From: Pseudodesulfovibrio cashew
GTDB taxonomy: Bacteria; Desulfobacterota; Desulfovibrionia; Desulfovibrionales; Desulfovibrionaceae
Direction: 5' to 3'
Length of the DNA: 64,000 bases
Assembly: GCF_009762795.1 (NCBI RefSeq)
Contig: NZ_CP046400.1
Span: 1,527,501 to 1,591,500 of the forward strand
A program made the position numbers and the translations under genes. A model generated the notes under the pieces. That model was not told where the DNA came from, did not search any database, and saw only the letters and a list, made by a program, of their open reading frames with translations. Below, piece by piece: positions 15,778 to 24,376 of the stretch (the first letter of the stretch is position 1; each line of letters opens with the position of its first letter).

Positions 15778-16320
15778 ATGAAAGGATTAGGTCAGGGGCT
15801 TCCCAAGGTTTTTTTACAGACGGGTGACTGCTTTTTCGGAGTGCAGCCGACATTGGTCACCACCGTCCTGGGGTCGTGCCTGGCCGTGACCATTCACGCT
15901 CCGGCCGTGGGCATGGGCTGTATCTGCCACGCCTTCCTGCCGGACAGCTCGGACGCCAAGCGGGGTTCCCACGATCCGCAGATCTGTCGCTACGTTGACA
16001 CCGCGCTCCAGAACATGCTCGAGACCATGGACAAGATGGGGGTTCCCCGCCGTGACCTGGTCATCAAGATGTTCGGCGGGGCGTCCGGCATCGCGGTCAA
16101 GGGGGTCGAATCCTCGTCCTACAACATCGGACGCCGCAATGTGGAGATGGCCCGCAAGCTGCTCCGCTTTGCGCGCCTCGACGTCCGGGTGGACGACGTG
16201 GGCGGCTCCCAGGGGCGCAAGCTCATGTTTCATACCCAGACCGGCGAAGTGTGGGTCAAGAAGCTCCGGCAGATGGACTATGACGCCCTGGGGCGGGACA
16301 CTCCGGGGATCAAGTTGTAG
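15778..16320 (+). CDS. cheD: Chemoreceptor glutamine deamidase CheD
   Basis: 180 residues. The catalytic block is present in order: LGSCLAVTIH (nucleophile Cys and nearby residues), GMGCICHAFLP (His) and KMFGGASG (Thr/Ser-Gly). CheD deamidates specific Gln side chains of methyl-accepting chemotaxis proteins to Glu and in some bacteria also partners with CheC. No other che gene is in the window apart from the Hpt protein directly downstream, so this may be a satellite of a chemotaxis cluster elsewhere. The start is an ATG after a GACGGA-type Shine-Dalgarno sequence. Confidence 0.93.
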   Translation: MKGLGQGLPKVFLQTGDCFFGVQPTLVTTVLGSCLAVTIHAPAVGMGCICHAFLPDSSDAKRGSHDPQICRYVDTALQNMLETMDKMGVPRRDLVIKMFGGASGIAVKGVESSSYNIGRRNVEMARKLLRFARLDVRVDDVGGSQGRKLMFHTQTGEVWVKKLRQMDYDALGRDTPGIKL

Positions 16321-16435
16321 GCCGGACCACGGCGAGCCTTCGCTGACAGGTACCGGGCATGGGCCCGGACCGGGCCTTATCCGACTGGGACGCCGGGGAC
16401 CGGAATCACGCAAAATCGAAGCGAGTCTCATTGCA

Positions 16436-16744
16436 ATGACGAAATTTACGGTAACCGTGGACGCCATGCTCGAGCCGATCATGGATCGGTATCTCGAACT
16501 GCGGCGGGAGGAACTCCTGCTCATGGAGCAGGCAGCCGAAGCGGGGGACGCGGAGGACGTGCGGATGCTGGGCCATAGGCTCAAGGGCACTGGCGCGTCC
16601 TACGGATTCGCCAGGCTCACCGAGTTGGGCGCGGCCATTGAGGATGCCGGCAAGACTGGAGCCATGGACCTTGCAAAGCCGCTCATTGCCGAGGTCCGGG
16701 GCTATCTGGACAACGTCTCGGTAGTTTTCGAGGAAAGGGGCTGA
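16436..16744 (+). CDS. Hpt domain phosphotransfer protein
   Basis: 102 residues, a single Hpt four-helix domain. The phospho-accepting His is in LGHRLKGTGASYGF. Start ATG 16436 is preferred because the longer in-frame reading runs into cheD in another frame. It sits 115 bases after cheD and is followed after two bases by a glycosyltransferase gene. It could relay phosphate in a hybrid kinase pathway or work with the chemotaxis system, but the partner kinase is not in the window. Confidence 0.85.
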   Translation: MTKFTVTVDAMLEPIMDRYLELRREELLLMEQAAEAGDAEDVRMLGHRLKGTGASYGFARLTELGAAIEDAGKTGAMDLAKPLIAEVRGYLDNVSVVFEERG

Positions 16745-16746
16745 CC

Positions 16747-17706
16747 GTGCGCATTCTCATGTTTGCCGTCAATGATCCGGCCGGGACCGCCATCCAGTTC
16801 GCCAAGGCCGTCAACAGGCACAGCGCGCATTCCGTGCGCCTGATCACGCTGGAGACCCGCTACACCCACGCCTGGGAAAAGGACCTGCACGTGCCGGACC
16901 TGGGGCCGGACGGCATGGAGGAGATTCGCATTCTCATGGAGGAGGCGGACGTCTTCCACTTCCACATGACCTGCGACGAGCGGCAGCCTTTCGGGCCGTA
17001 CCGGCCAATCGACTTCCTTCAGGGCAAGGCCGTGGTTCATCATCATCACGGACATCACGAATTTCGCTCACACCCGGAGGTGTTCCAGGCCAAGTACAGG
17101 GAGCGGGGCAGGAGCAATCTCCTCGTTTCCACGCCCGACCTGCTCAAACTGCTCCCCGGGGCGCGCTGGCAGCCCAACCTCGTGCCCATCGACGATCCGT
17201 TGTTCAAGCCGCTGGGCGGCCGTTTCGACGATCCCGGCAGGTTGAAGGTGTGTCATTCTCCCACCCGCAGAGACCTCAAGAACACCAAGGAGTTCCTGAG
17301 AGCCGTGAGCAATCTGGCCAGGCGAAAGGTGCATCTGAACGTGGACCTGATCGACGATGTGCCCAACGACCAGTGTCTGACCCGCAAGCGGCGCTGCCAC
17401 GTGCTCTTCGACCACATGCAGGGGTATTACGGCGTGAGCAGCCTGGAGGGATTGTCCCAGGGGCTGGCGGTCATAGCCGGGCTCGACGTCTGGAACCGGG
17501 ACCGCATCGTCGAGTTCACCGGGACGAGCGACCTGCCATGGGTCACGGCCCGCACCCAGCAGGAGTTGGAGGCTCGCCTGAACGAACTGAGCGCTGACCT
17601 GGGGCTTTGCCAGGCCATGGGCGACGAGGGGCGGCGCTTCATGGAGAAGTATTGGTCCGACAGGCTGGTGGCCCTGCGCCTTGTGGAATTTTACGAAGGG
17701 CTGTGA
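16747..17706 (+). CDS. Glycosyltransferase family 4-like protein
   Basis: 319 residues from GTG 16747, two bases after the Hpt stop. The sequence starts MRILMFAVNDPAGTAIQFAKAVNR and contains a His-rich HHHHGHHE segment in the first Rossmann half, then CHSPTRRDLKNTKEFL in the second half and a C-terminal GVSSLEGLSQGLAVIAGLD acidic motif, the GT4-type EX7E-like region. It probably transfers a sugar nucleotide to a surface glycan or protein, with substrate unknown. Clustering with cheD and Hpt raises the possibility of a flagellar or motility-linked role (inference). Confidence 0.65.
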   Translation: MRILMFAVNDPAGTAIQFAKAVNRHSAHSVRLITLETRYTHAWEKDLHVPDLGPDGMEEIRILMEEADVFHFHMTCDERQPFGPYRPIDFLQGKAVVHHHHGHHEFRSHPEVFQAKYRERGRSNLLVSTPDLLKLLPGARWQPNLVPIDDPLFKPLGGRFDDPGRLKVCHSPTRRDLKNTKEFLRAVSNLARRKVHLNVDLIDDVPNDQCLTRKRRCHVLFDHMQGYYGVSSLEGLSQGLAVIAGLDVWNRDRIVEFTGTSDLPWVTARTQQELEARLNELSADLGLCQAMGDEGRRFMEKYWSDRLVALRLVEFYEGL

Positions 17707-17924
17707 GTCCGGCTAGGGATTTGGCAAAGCCGATTCCGGCGGGCGGTATGGATAGGTTCGAGAACGGGATGCAAGAAAAGTTCAATGGTGAAGAGTGCTT
17801 CCTGTATTTTGGAAGTTGGTTTTTTTGCAGCAATGCCACAATCGGGCCTTTGTCGGCAGCCTGAGGCTTTGCCATCGCGCCCGCTTTCCAGTATACCCAC
17901 GGAATCCTTCCCGAGGAGACGCTT

Positions 17925-18671
17925 ATGTCCGATACCCGCTGGCAATACATCGCACCGACCGTTCTCGCCGTCCTTGTCTTTGCGGCGGGGCTGATTCTGC
18001 CGTGTGCGGCGCAAGCCGGGACAGGTGCGGACGAGACCTCCGGCTGGGTCCGGATGACCGTGGACCCCACGGTCCTGCCGCCTGTGCAGCCGCCGCTTAT
18101 GCCCGAGGAGAACGCGTCCGGCACCGCTTCCGAAGCCGATGCACCCCAGGCTGCCGTGCCGAATCTCCCGAAGGAGGGCGGAGAGGGCGACCTGCCGCCA
18201 GAACCCGTCCCCGGGGAAATGCCGGAGCCGACCGCACAACCGGCACCCGCTCCCGCCCCGGAACCGGCACCCGCCGCTTCGGCCGAGCAGCCTGAACCCG
18301 CTGTCCCGGTCGTGTCACCGGAACCTGCCACTCCAGAAACGATGGGGAGTGGAGTGGTCTCTTCAGTCAAGGCGGCCTATGCGGGCAATTCTCTGGTGCT
18401 GACCGTGTCCTGCGACAGGCCTACCGCCGACACGGGATACGTGAACCTGGACGGCCCGCGTCGTCTGGTGCTCGATCTGGTCGGCAAATGGACCGTCAAG
18501 ACCCGCAACGTGGTCCGGCTGCCCGGCGGCAAGGTCAAGTACGTGGTTCTCGGCGAACATCCGGACAAGCTGCGTCTGGTCGTGCACTTTCGCACCCCGC
18601 CAGCAGGCCGGCTTACGCCTCGCTTCACCCCCGGCACAAACCGGCTCGTCATCACCATCCCTCTCCCGTAG
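17925..18671 (+). CDS. AMIN domain-containing exported protein
   Basis: 248 residues. Signal peptide about residues 1-31 (hydrophobic VLAVLVFAAGLILPCAAQA). A long Pro/Glu/Ala-rich, low-complexity linker (about residues 45-135) follows. The C-terminal 110 residues form an AMIN domain: TVSCDRPTADTGYVNLDGP, then LDLVGKW, then GEHPDKLRLVVHF. AMIN domains bind peptidoglycan or position cell-wall and secretion proteins. There is no amidase or secretin domain attached, so this is a stand-alone periplasmic AMIN protein, monocistronic as far as visible. Confidence 0.8.
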   Translation: MSDTRWQYIAPTVLAVLVFAAGLILPCAAQAGTGADETSGWVRMTVDPTVLPPVQPPLMPEENASGTASEADAPQAAVPNLPKEGGEGDLPPEPVPGEMPEPTAQPAPAPAPEPAPAASAEQPEPAVPVVSPEPATPETMGSGVVSSVKAAYAGNSLVLTVSCDRPTADTGYVNLDGPRRLVLDLVGKWTVKTRNVVRLPGGKVKYVVLGEHPDKLRLVVHFRTPPAGRLTPRFTPGTNRLVITIPLP

Positions 18672-18688
18672 CCCGGATTCGCCCGCGC

Positions 18689-18743
18689 TGTAACACGATT
18701 GTAACAATCGAGTCATTCGATCGTAACCGGTCGCCTGTAGAAC
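18689..18743 (+). promoter_or_regulatory. Pho box with promoter before pstB
   Basis: Repeats TGTAAC (18689), TGTAAC (18700), AGTCAT (18711) and CGTAAC (18722) start exactly 11 bases apart, the phasing of PhoB half-sites. A -10-like TAGAAC (18738-18743) begins 10 bases after the last repeat, as in PhoB-dependent promoters where the box replaces the -35. It points towards pstB. Confidence 0.7.
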
Positions 18744-18806
18744 CGCCGAAAACACCCTGTTTTCCACAGGGGTGGTCCACTATTGCAATTCGGGAGAAAC
18801 ACCGGC

Positions 18807-19568
18807 ATGACGACAACAATCAAAGCGGCTTCCACAAACCTTGACTTCTATTACGGCGATTTCAAGGCACTGGAAGACATCAGCATCGAATTCGAGCTCA
18901 ATCGGGTCACGGCCCTCATCGGTCCGTCCGGTTGCGGCAAATCCACTTACATACGTTGCATCAATCGCATGAACGACCTGATCAACGGGACGCGGGTCGA
19001 GGGCAGGCTGACTCTGGACGGGGAGGACATCTACGCCCCCGGTATCGACGTGGTCTCCCTGCGGAGGCGCATCGGCATGGTCTTTCAGAAGCCCAACCCG
19101 TTCCCCAAGACCATCTTCGAAAACGTGGCCTACGGGCTGCGGGTCAACGGCATCAGCGACAAGCAGTTCCTTGAGGCGCGGGTGGAGGAATCTCTGCGCG
19201 GCGCGGCCCTGTGGGACGAGGTCAAGGACCGCATGCACACCTCGGCCCTGGGGCTTTCCGGAGGCCAGCAGCAGCGGCTGTGCATCGCACGGGCCCTGGC
19301 CATTGAGCCCGAGGTCCTGCTCATGGACGAGCCCGCCTCGGCCCTGGACCCCATCGCCACCCAGAAGATCGAGGACCTGATTCACGAGCTGAAGAAGGAA
19401 TTCACCATCATCATCGTCACCCACTCCATGCAGCAGGCCGCGCGCGTGTCCGACCGCACCGCCTTCTTCTACATGGGCAAGCTCATCGAGGTGGGGGACA
19501 CCAAGACCATGTTCACCAATCCCGCCAACAAGCAGACCGAGGACTACATCACGGGCCGCTTCGGTTAG
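18807..19568 (+). CDS. pstB: Phosphate ABC transporter ATP-binding protein
   Basis: 253 residues, the normal PstB length. It has Walker [10 protein letters not shown] (about residues 34-42), the Q-loop [10 protein letters not shown], the signature LSGGQQQR and Walker B VLLMDEP, and the PstB-typical RCINRMNDL helix. It energises high-affinity phosphate import through PstCA with PstS. Those genes are not next to it; only phoU follows, so pstB-phoU appear as a split pair. It starts at ATG 18807 after GGGAGA and is preceded by a Pho box. Confidence 0.96.
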   Translation: MTTTIKAASTNLDFYYGDFKALEDISIEFELNRVTALIGPSGCGKSTYIRCINRMNDLINGTRVEGRLTLDGEDIYAPGIDVVSLRRRIGMVFQKPNPFPKTIFENVAYGLRVNGISDKQFLEARVEESLRGAALWDEVKDRMHTSALGLSGGQQQRLCIARALAIEPEVLLMDEPASALDPIATQKIEDLIHELKKEFTIIIVTHSMQQAARVSDRTAFFYMGKLIEVGDTKTMFTNPANKQTEDYITGRFG

Positions 19569-19665
19569 GTCTGGTTTGCCATCAGAGGCGGGATGCGGTT
19601 ACATACGAACTAACGATAAACCGTACAGAACAACAGGGTCCGGACAGTCCGGACCGGAGGGATAC

Positions 19666-20331
19666 ATGGAACAACGCGCACATTTTTCCAAGAAGCTGGA
19701 GGACCTCAAGGTCAAAGTCCTGCGCATGGCGGCCCTTTCCGAATCGGCCGTGCACAAGGCCATCAAGGCCTATCTCGAGAACGACGCCGACCTGGCCGAG
19801 GAGGTCGTGATCGGCGACGACGTCATCAACGAGATGGAGGACGAGATCGACAACTTTTCCCTGGAGCTGCTCGCACTGGATCAGCCCATGGCCGTTGATC
19901 TGCGGACCATCGTCGGGGCCCAGCGGATCACCGTGAACCTGGAGCGGCTCGGCGACGAGGCCGTCAACCTGGCACACCGGGCCATTTTCCTGTCCACGAG
20001 GCCGCCCCTGCCGCACAACCCCAAGATGGAGTCTCTGGCCACCATCTCCAAGACCATGCTTTCCGATGCCTTCAAGGCTTACGTGGACGACGACGTGGCC
20101 CTGGCCGGGCAGATCTGCCGCATGGACGACAAGGCGGATGACCTCAATATCGCCATCCTGCGACAGTTGGTCAGCGAAATGGTTTCCGAGTCCCGCATTG
20201 TGGAGCGGGGAGTGCACGCCATCATGGGTGCCCGTCACATGGAGCGCATCGCCGACCTGGCTACCAACGTGGCAGAATCCGTGGTCTTCATTGTCGAAGG
20301 CACGAGCATGAAGCACTCCTGCAAGGGGTAG
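19666..20331 (+). CDS. phoU: Phosphate signalling complex protein PhoU
   Basis: 221 residues from ATG 19666 (GGAGGG 6 bases upstream). Two PhoU three-helix repeats with the metal-binding E-D/D-E-x-x-x-D pattern are visible (IGDDVINEMEDEIDN in the first, CRMDDKADDLN in the second). PhoU links the Pst transporter to a PhoR-type kinase and holds the Pho regulon off when phosphate is ample. It is cotranscribed with pstB and followed by a strong terminator. The PhoB-like regulator at 31952 is a candidate partner. Confidence 0.95.
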   Translation: MEQRAHFSKKLEDLKVKVLRMAALSESAVHKAIKAYLENDADLAEEVVIGDDVINEMEDEIDNFSLELLALDQPMAVDLRTIVGAQRITVNLERLGDEAVNLAHRAIFLSTRPPLPHNPKMESLATISKTMLSDAFKAYVDDDVALAGQICRMDDKADDLNIAILRQLVSEMVSESRIVERGVHAIMGARHMERIADLATNVAESVVFIVEGTSMKHSCKG

Positions 20332-20351
20332 GGCGACAACCTGTTTTCTTG

Positions 20352-20394
20352 GGAGGCCGGGGGAGAGTTTTTCCCCCGGCCTCCTCATGTTTTG
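20352..20394 (+). terminator. Terminator after phoU
   Basis: GGAGGCCGGGGG (20352-20363) pairs with CCCCCGGCCTCC (20373-20384) across a loop of nine bases. The T run after it is short and broken (TCATGTTTTG), but the 12-bp GC stem is very stable. Confidence 0.7.
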
Positions 20395-20546
20395 TTCCCG
20401 TCCGTGCTTGGTTCGGGGGCGTAAAGTCGCCGAGAAAAGAGTTTACACCGGTGTCTTTTTTAGATAGGAACAGGACTCTTATAAATATGGATCGAAGCTG
20501 TTTGCTTCAACCTGCCAAAATGGTTGGTTTTCCTGACATAGGCGTC

Positions 20547-20640
20547 AAGACGTCGGAAGCGGCCCCCGGGCCAACCGCGCGCCAGAGGCTCGACTGCCTC
20601 GGAACGAATCCCCTTTGGATGTGCTGGTACCGAACGTCTT
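20547..20640 (+). promoter_or_regulatory. Long-range stem in the rpsA leader
   Basis: AAGACGTCGG (20547-20556) pairs with CCGAACGTCTT (20630-20640, one bulged A) and encloses an inner GAGGC-N6-GCCTC hairpin (20585-20600). It lies 53 bases before the rpsA start. S1 autogenously represses its own mRNA in other bacteria, so a regulatory leader is plausible. A -10-like TATAAA occurs near 20479, giving a leader of about 200 bases. Confidence 0.45.
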
Positions 20641-20692
20641 AAAATATAAACGCGAAAATACATTGTCCGAGGTTCCGTTGTGGAGGTAACCC

Positions 20693-22462
20693 ATGGAAAA
20701 AACTACTGAATCTGTTGAAATGCCGGAAATGGAAATGAATTTTGCAGATGCTCTCGACGAGTATCTGAATTCTGATTTCGGCGACCTGGACGAAGGCACC
20801 ATCGTCTCCGGTGAAGTCGTCAAGGTGGACAAGGACTATGTCCTCGTCGACGTGAATTTCAAATCCGAAGGCCAGATCCCCGTGTCCGAGTTCACCGAGG
20901 CCGACGGCTCCATCGCCGTCTCCGTCGGTGAGAAGGTCGACGTCTACGTGGCCCGCAAGAACGAGGCCGAGGGCACCATTTACCTGTCCCGGGACAAGGC
21001 CAAGCGGATGCAGCTCTTCGACAAGCTCGAAGAAGTGCAGGAGAAGGACGGCGAAGTCATCGGCCGCATCATTCGTCGCATCAAGGGCGGCTACACCGTC
21101 GATCTGGGCGGCGTGGAAGCCTTCCTGCCCGGCTCTCACGTTGACCTGCGTCCCGTCCCGGACATGGACGCTCTGGTCAACCAGGAGTTCGACTTCAAGA
21201 TCCTGAAGATCAACCGCCGCCGCTCCAACGTCATCGTTTCCCGCCGCGTCCTCCTCGAGGAGATGCGCAGCGAACAGCGCGACAAGCTGCTCAGCACTCT
21301 GGAAGACGGCCAGGTCGTCACCGGTAAGGTCAAGAACATCACCGAATACGGCGTGTTCATCGACCTCGGCGGCCTCGACGGTCTCCTCCACATCACCGAT
21401 ATGTCCTGGAAGCGCATCAAGCATCCCAAGGAAATGGTCAACCTGGGCGACGATCTCGAACTGAAGATCCTCTCCTTTGACCGCGATGCGCAGAAGGTCT
21501 CCCTGGGCCTGAAGCAGCTCGTTCCCGATCCGTGGGAGAACATCGCCGAGAAGTACCCCCAGGGTTCCCGCTTCACCGGCACCATCACCAACCTGGCCGA
21601 CTACGGCGCGTTCGTCGAGCTGGAGAACGGCGTGGAGGGACTGGTCCACATCTCCGAGATGTCCTGGACCCGCAAGCTCCGCCACCCCTCCCAGATGGTC
21701 AAGGTCGGTGAAGAGGTCGAGGTCATCGTCCTCGGCGTCGATCCCGACAAGAAGCGCATCTCCCTCGGCATGAAGCAGATCTCCCCGAACCCGTGGGATG
21801 TCGTGGCCGAGAAGTACCCCGAGGGCACCGTCCTCGAGGGCGCCATCAAGAACATCACCGAGTTCGGCGTGTTCATCGGCATCGAGGAAGGCATCGACGG
21901 CCTGATTCACGTGTCCGACATCTCCTGGACCAAGAAGATCCGCCACCCCTCCGAGGTTTACAAGGTCGGCGATCCGGTCCAGGCCAAGGTCCTGACCGTG
22001 GACAAGGAGAACGAGAAGTTCACCCTGGGCGTGAAGCAGCTCACCGAGGACCCGTGGACTCAGGTCCCGGCCAAGTACCCCGTGGGCCAGATGATCACCG
22101 GTACCGTGACCAACATCACCGACTTCGGTCTCTTCGTCGAGGTCGAGGAAGGCATCGAGGGTCTGGTTCACGTCTCCGAGATCAGCCGCAAGAAGATCAA
22201 GTCCCCCTCCGAGATGTTCAAGGAAGGCGACTCCATCGAAGCCAAGGTCATCCACGTGTCCGCTGACGAGCGCCGTCTCGGCCTCTCCATCAAGCAGACC
22301 AAGGAAGAGCCCGCTGGCGGACGCAAGTCCAAGTCCTTCGGCTCCACCACCTCCGGCGACATCGCCGGTTCCACCTTGGGCGACCTGCTTCGCGAGAAGC
22401 TCGAGGAAGCCGCTGGTGAAATCCCCGTGGACGAGCCTGAGGCTCCCGCCGAGGAAGAATAG
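20693..22462 (+). CDS. rpsA: 30S ribosomal protein S1
   Basis: 589 residues, typical for S1, with six OB-fold S1 repeats; four with the canonical GxxxxGxxxxL pattern are easily seen (for example VKNITEYGVFIDLGGLDGLL, then ITNLADYGAFVELENGVEGL, then two similar ones), two more divergent at the N-terminus. S1 binds mRNA leaders and delivers them to the 30S subunit. It starts at ATG 20693 after GGAGG at a 6-base distance. It is followed 9 bases later by sppA. The acidic C-terminal tail (PEAPAEEE) is usual. Confidence 0.97.
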   Translation: MEKTTESVEMPEMEMNFADALDEYLNSDFGDLDEGTIVSGEVVKVDKDYVLVDVNFKSEGQIPVSEFTEADGSIAVSVGEKVDVYVARKNEAEGTIYLSRDKAKRMQLFDKLEEVQEKDGEVIGRIIRRIKGGYTVDLGGVEAFLPGSHVDLRPVPDMDALVNQEFDFKILKINRRRSNVIVSRRVLLEEMRSEQRDKLLSTLEDGQVVTGKVKNITEYGVFIDLGGLDGLLHITDMSWKRIKHPKEMVNLGDDLELKILSFDRDAQKVSLGLKQLVPDPWENIAEKYPQGSRFTGTITNLADYGAFVELENGVEGLVHISEMSWTRKLRHPSQMVKVGEEVEVIVLGVDPDKKRISLGMKQISPNPWDVVAEKYPEGTVLEGAIKNITEFGVFIGIEEGIDGLIHVSDISWTKKIRHPSEVYKVGDPVQAKVLTVDKENEKFTLGVKQLTEDPWTQVPAKYPVGQMITGTVTNITDFGLFVEVEEGIEGLVHVSEISRKKIKSPSEMFKEGDSIEAKVIHVSADERRLGLSIKQTKEEPAGGRKSKSFGSTTSGDIAGSTLGDLLREKLEEAAGEIPVDEPEAPAEEE

Positions 22463-22471
22463 AGATACATC

Positions 22472-23377
22472 ATGCGCACGGAGGCAACCCGAAATAGGTT
22501 CTCCCAGCGCCACCCCCTTGTCTTTGGGGTGATCATGATAATACTGGCCGTGGCCCTCTTCATGGGGGTCACGGCCTTTGCCCGTTACATGGGTTGGACC
22601 AACGGCGGCCTGGCTCTGGGCAAGGACCGGATAGGCGTGGTCCATATCGAGGGCATGATCATGGACTCCACCGAGGTGGTGGATTGGATTCGCACCCTCC
22701 GGCGCGACGACGCCATCAAGGGTGTGCTGCTCCGGGTCAACTCCCCGGGCGGCGCCATCGCCCCCTCCCAGGAAATCTACAGCGCGGTCACGGCGCTGGC
22801 CGCCGAGAAACCCGTGGTCGCATCCTACGGTTCGGTGGCCGCCTCGGGCGGGTACTACGCCTCGGTCCCGTCACGAATCATCGTGGCCAACCCCGGCTCG
22901 GTCACCGCGTCCATCGGCGTCATGGCTGAATTTTTCACTGCGGGCGAAGCCCTGTCGCGACTGGGCATCAAGCCCGAGGTGCTGACCACCGGCAAGTACA
23001 AGGCCGCCGGAACCCCCATGCGCGACCTGACCGACGCCCAGCGCGAGCAGCTTCTTGGCATGATGCGCGACCTGCACGAGCAGTTCGTGGACGACGTGGC
23101 CAAGGCCCGTTCCATGGACCGCACCGACGTGGCCGCCATCGCCGACGGGCGGGCCGTTACCGGACGACAGGCCCTGGCCCTCGGGCTGGTGGACATGCTC
23201 GGCTCGCGAGATCAGGCCATCGACAAGCTCAAGGACCTCTGCGGTATCGACGGCACCGCCGTCCTGGTGGAGGGCCCGGTCAAGGAAAAGACGTTCATGG
23301 AAGAGATCATGGGCGCCATCCACATAGACTTTACCAGCGCCACTTCCCTTGGCGGCTGGACCTTCTCCTACAAATAG
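22472..23377 (+). CDS. sppA: Signal peptide peptidase SppA, short form
   Basis: 301 residues with one N-terminal membrane helix (about residues 16-37). The catalytic Ser125 (VAASGGYYAS) and Lys177 (GKYKAAG) have the 52-residue spacing seen in Bacillus-type SppA, and the SPGG loop of the ClpP-like fold is at about residue 91. It cuts signal peptides left in the membrane. It lies 9 bases after rpsA and is probably cotranscribed. It is a single-domain (Gram-positive-like) enzyme, not the long E. coli form. Confidence 0.93.
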   Translation: MRTEATRNRFSQRHPLVFGVIMIILAVALFMGVTAFARYMGWTNGGLALGKDRIGVVHIEGMIMDSTEVVDWIRTLRRDDAIKGVLLRVNSPGGAIAPSQEIYSAVTALAAEKPVVASYGSVAASGGYYASVPSRIIVANPGSVTASIGVMAEFFTAGEALSRLGIKPEVLTTGKYKAAGTPMRDLTDAQREQLLGMMRDLHEQFVDDVAKARSMDRTDVAAIADGRAVTGRQALALGLVDMLGSRDQAIDKLKDLCGIDGTAVLVEGPVKEKTFMEEIMGAIHIDFTSATSLGGWTFSYK

Positions 23378-23450
23378 ACTCTCTACGTTTCGGCAATGGG
23401 CCAGGCATATCCCGCCAGGCTCAGGGCTATGGAATACGCGTCCGAAAAAA

Positions 23451-23486
23451 CCGCGCTGATCATATTTGACCGGCGCGGCTTGTTTT
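23451..23486. terminator. Bidirectional terminator between sppA and the GATase gene
   Basis: CCGCGC (23451-23456) pairs with GCGCGG (23473-23478). A run of A precedes it and T5 follows (23482-23486), so it can serve both converging genes. The stem is only six bases and its loop is long. Confidence 0.5.
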
Positions 23487-23503
23487 TCGGGTGGTGACGG
23501 GGG

Positions 23504-24235
23504 TTACGCCTGGGCTAGTTCGCCGAGACAGTATTGGACGAATCGGCGCATCAGGGAAGTTGACTCGGGAGTCTCCTTCACTTCGCTCAGCAAGGTGGTG
23601 GTTTGCCCGCCGCGCTCTTCAATTGCGTCGGCCTGGCGCGTGATGTAGGTGCGCATGGCCTCGGCCCCGAACTCGGGGTGGAACTGGACGCCCCAGGCGT
23701 GTTTCCCCGTGCGGAAGGCCTGGTGCGGCTCATGGTCGCTGGCGGCCAGCAGGGTCGAACCTGGAGGCAGGCGCAGGGCGCATTGATAATGGGTTGTATG
23801 ACCGGGGAAAGTGCCGGGAAGATCAGTGAAAAGCGGGTCGTCCGTAGCCTCGGGGCTGCAGCGGATGTCCATGGTTCCGATCTCCGGACCGCTCGGGTGA
23901 AAGCCCGCCTCGCCTCCCAGGGCGCGGGCCAGGAGCTGGTGTCCGAAACAGATGCCGAAGACCGGCAGGCCGTCACGCACTGCGTCGCGCAGCCAGGCCG
24001 CAGTGGTTTCGATCCAGGGCAAGGCTTCGTCGGTGACCATGTCGTGGGAGCCGGTGACGGCGCATCCGGCGAATTCGCCTGGGGAGGGCAGCGCCTCGCC
24101 ACCCTGAACGTTTACGGTGATCCACTGGCCGTGCTCCAGGCCCATGGCACGGGCAACCCAGTTTTCGAAGTCGCCCAGCTTTGAGGCCACGTCGGGAAAC
24201 GTCCCGCCGGTGCGGATGATCAGGAATGGTTTCAT
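23504..24235 (-). CDS. Class I glutamine amidotransferase, GMP-synthase-like
   Basis: 243 residues starting at ATG 24235; the longer reading (20 extra residues) begins in AT-rich non-coding sequence. The nucleophile Cys is in FGICFGHQLL and the triad His and Glu in GVQFHPEFG. It is a stand-alone GATase domain without a synthase partner, of the YfeJ/GuaA-like group found beside diverse genes, with ammonia acceptor unknown. The C-terminus is normal. It is divergent from the M48 gene. Confidence 0.8.
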   Translation of the reverse strand: MKPFLIIRTGGTFPDVASKLGDFENWVARAMGLEHGQWITVNVQGGEALPSPGEFAGCAVTGSHDMVTDEALPWIETTAAWLRDAVRDGLPVFGICFGHQLLARALGGEAGFHPSGPEIGTMDIRCSPEATDDPLFTDLPGTFPGHTTHYQCALRLPPGSTLLAASDHEPHQAFRTGKHAWGVQFHPEFGAEAMRTYITRQADAIEERGGQTTTLLSEVKETPESTSLMRRFVQYCLGELAQA

Positions 24236-24376
24236 ATATAACCTACAAAAATGTATGTAATTAATGATGTGATTTTTTCGAAAGGATGCGCCCAATGCCC
24301 CCTCGGTGTCAAGAAGGTCTCCGGCTTGAACTCTGGCCCGAACTTGAGGTATCCTTAGCTAAATTAGGAGTAGATT

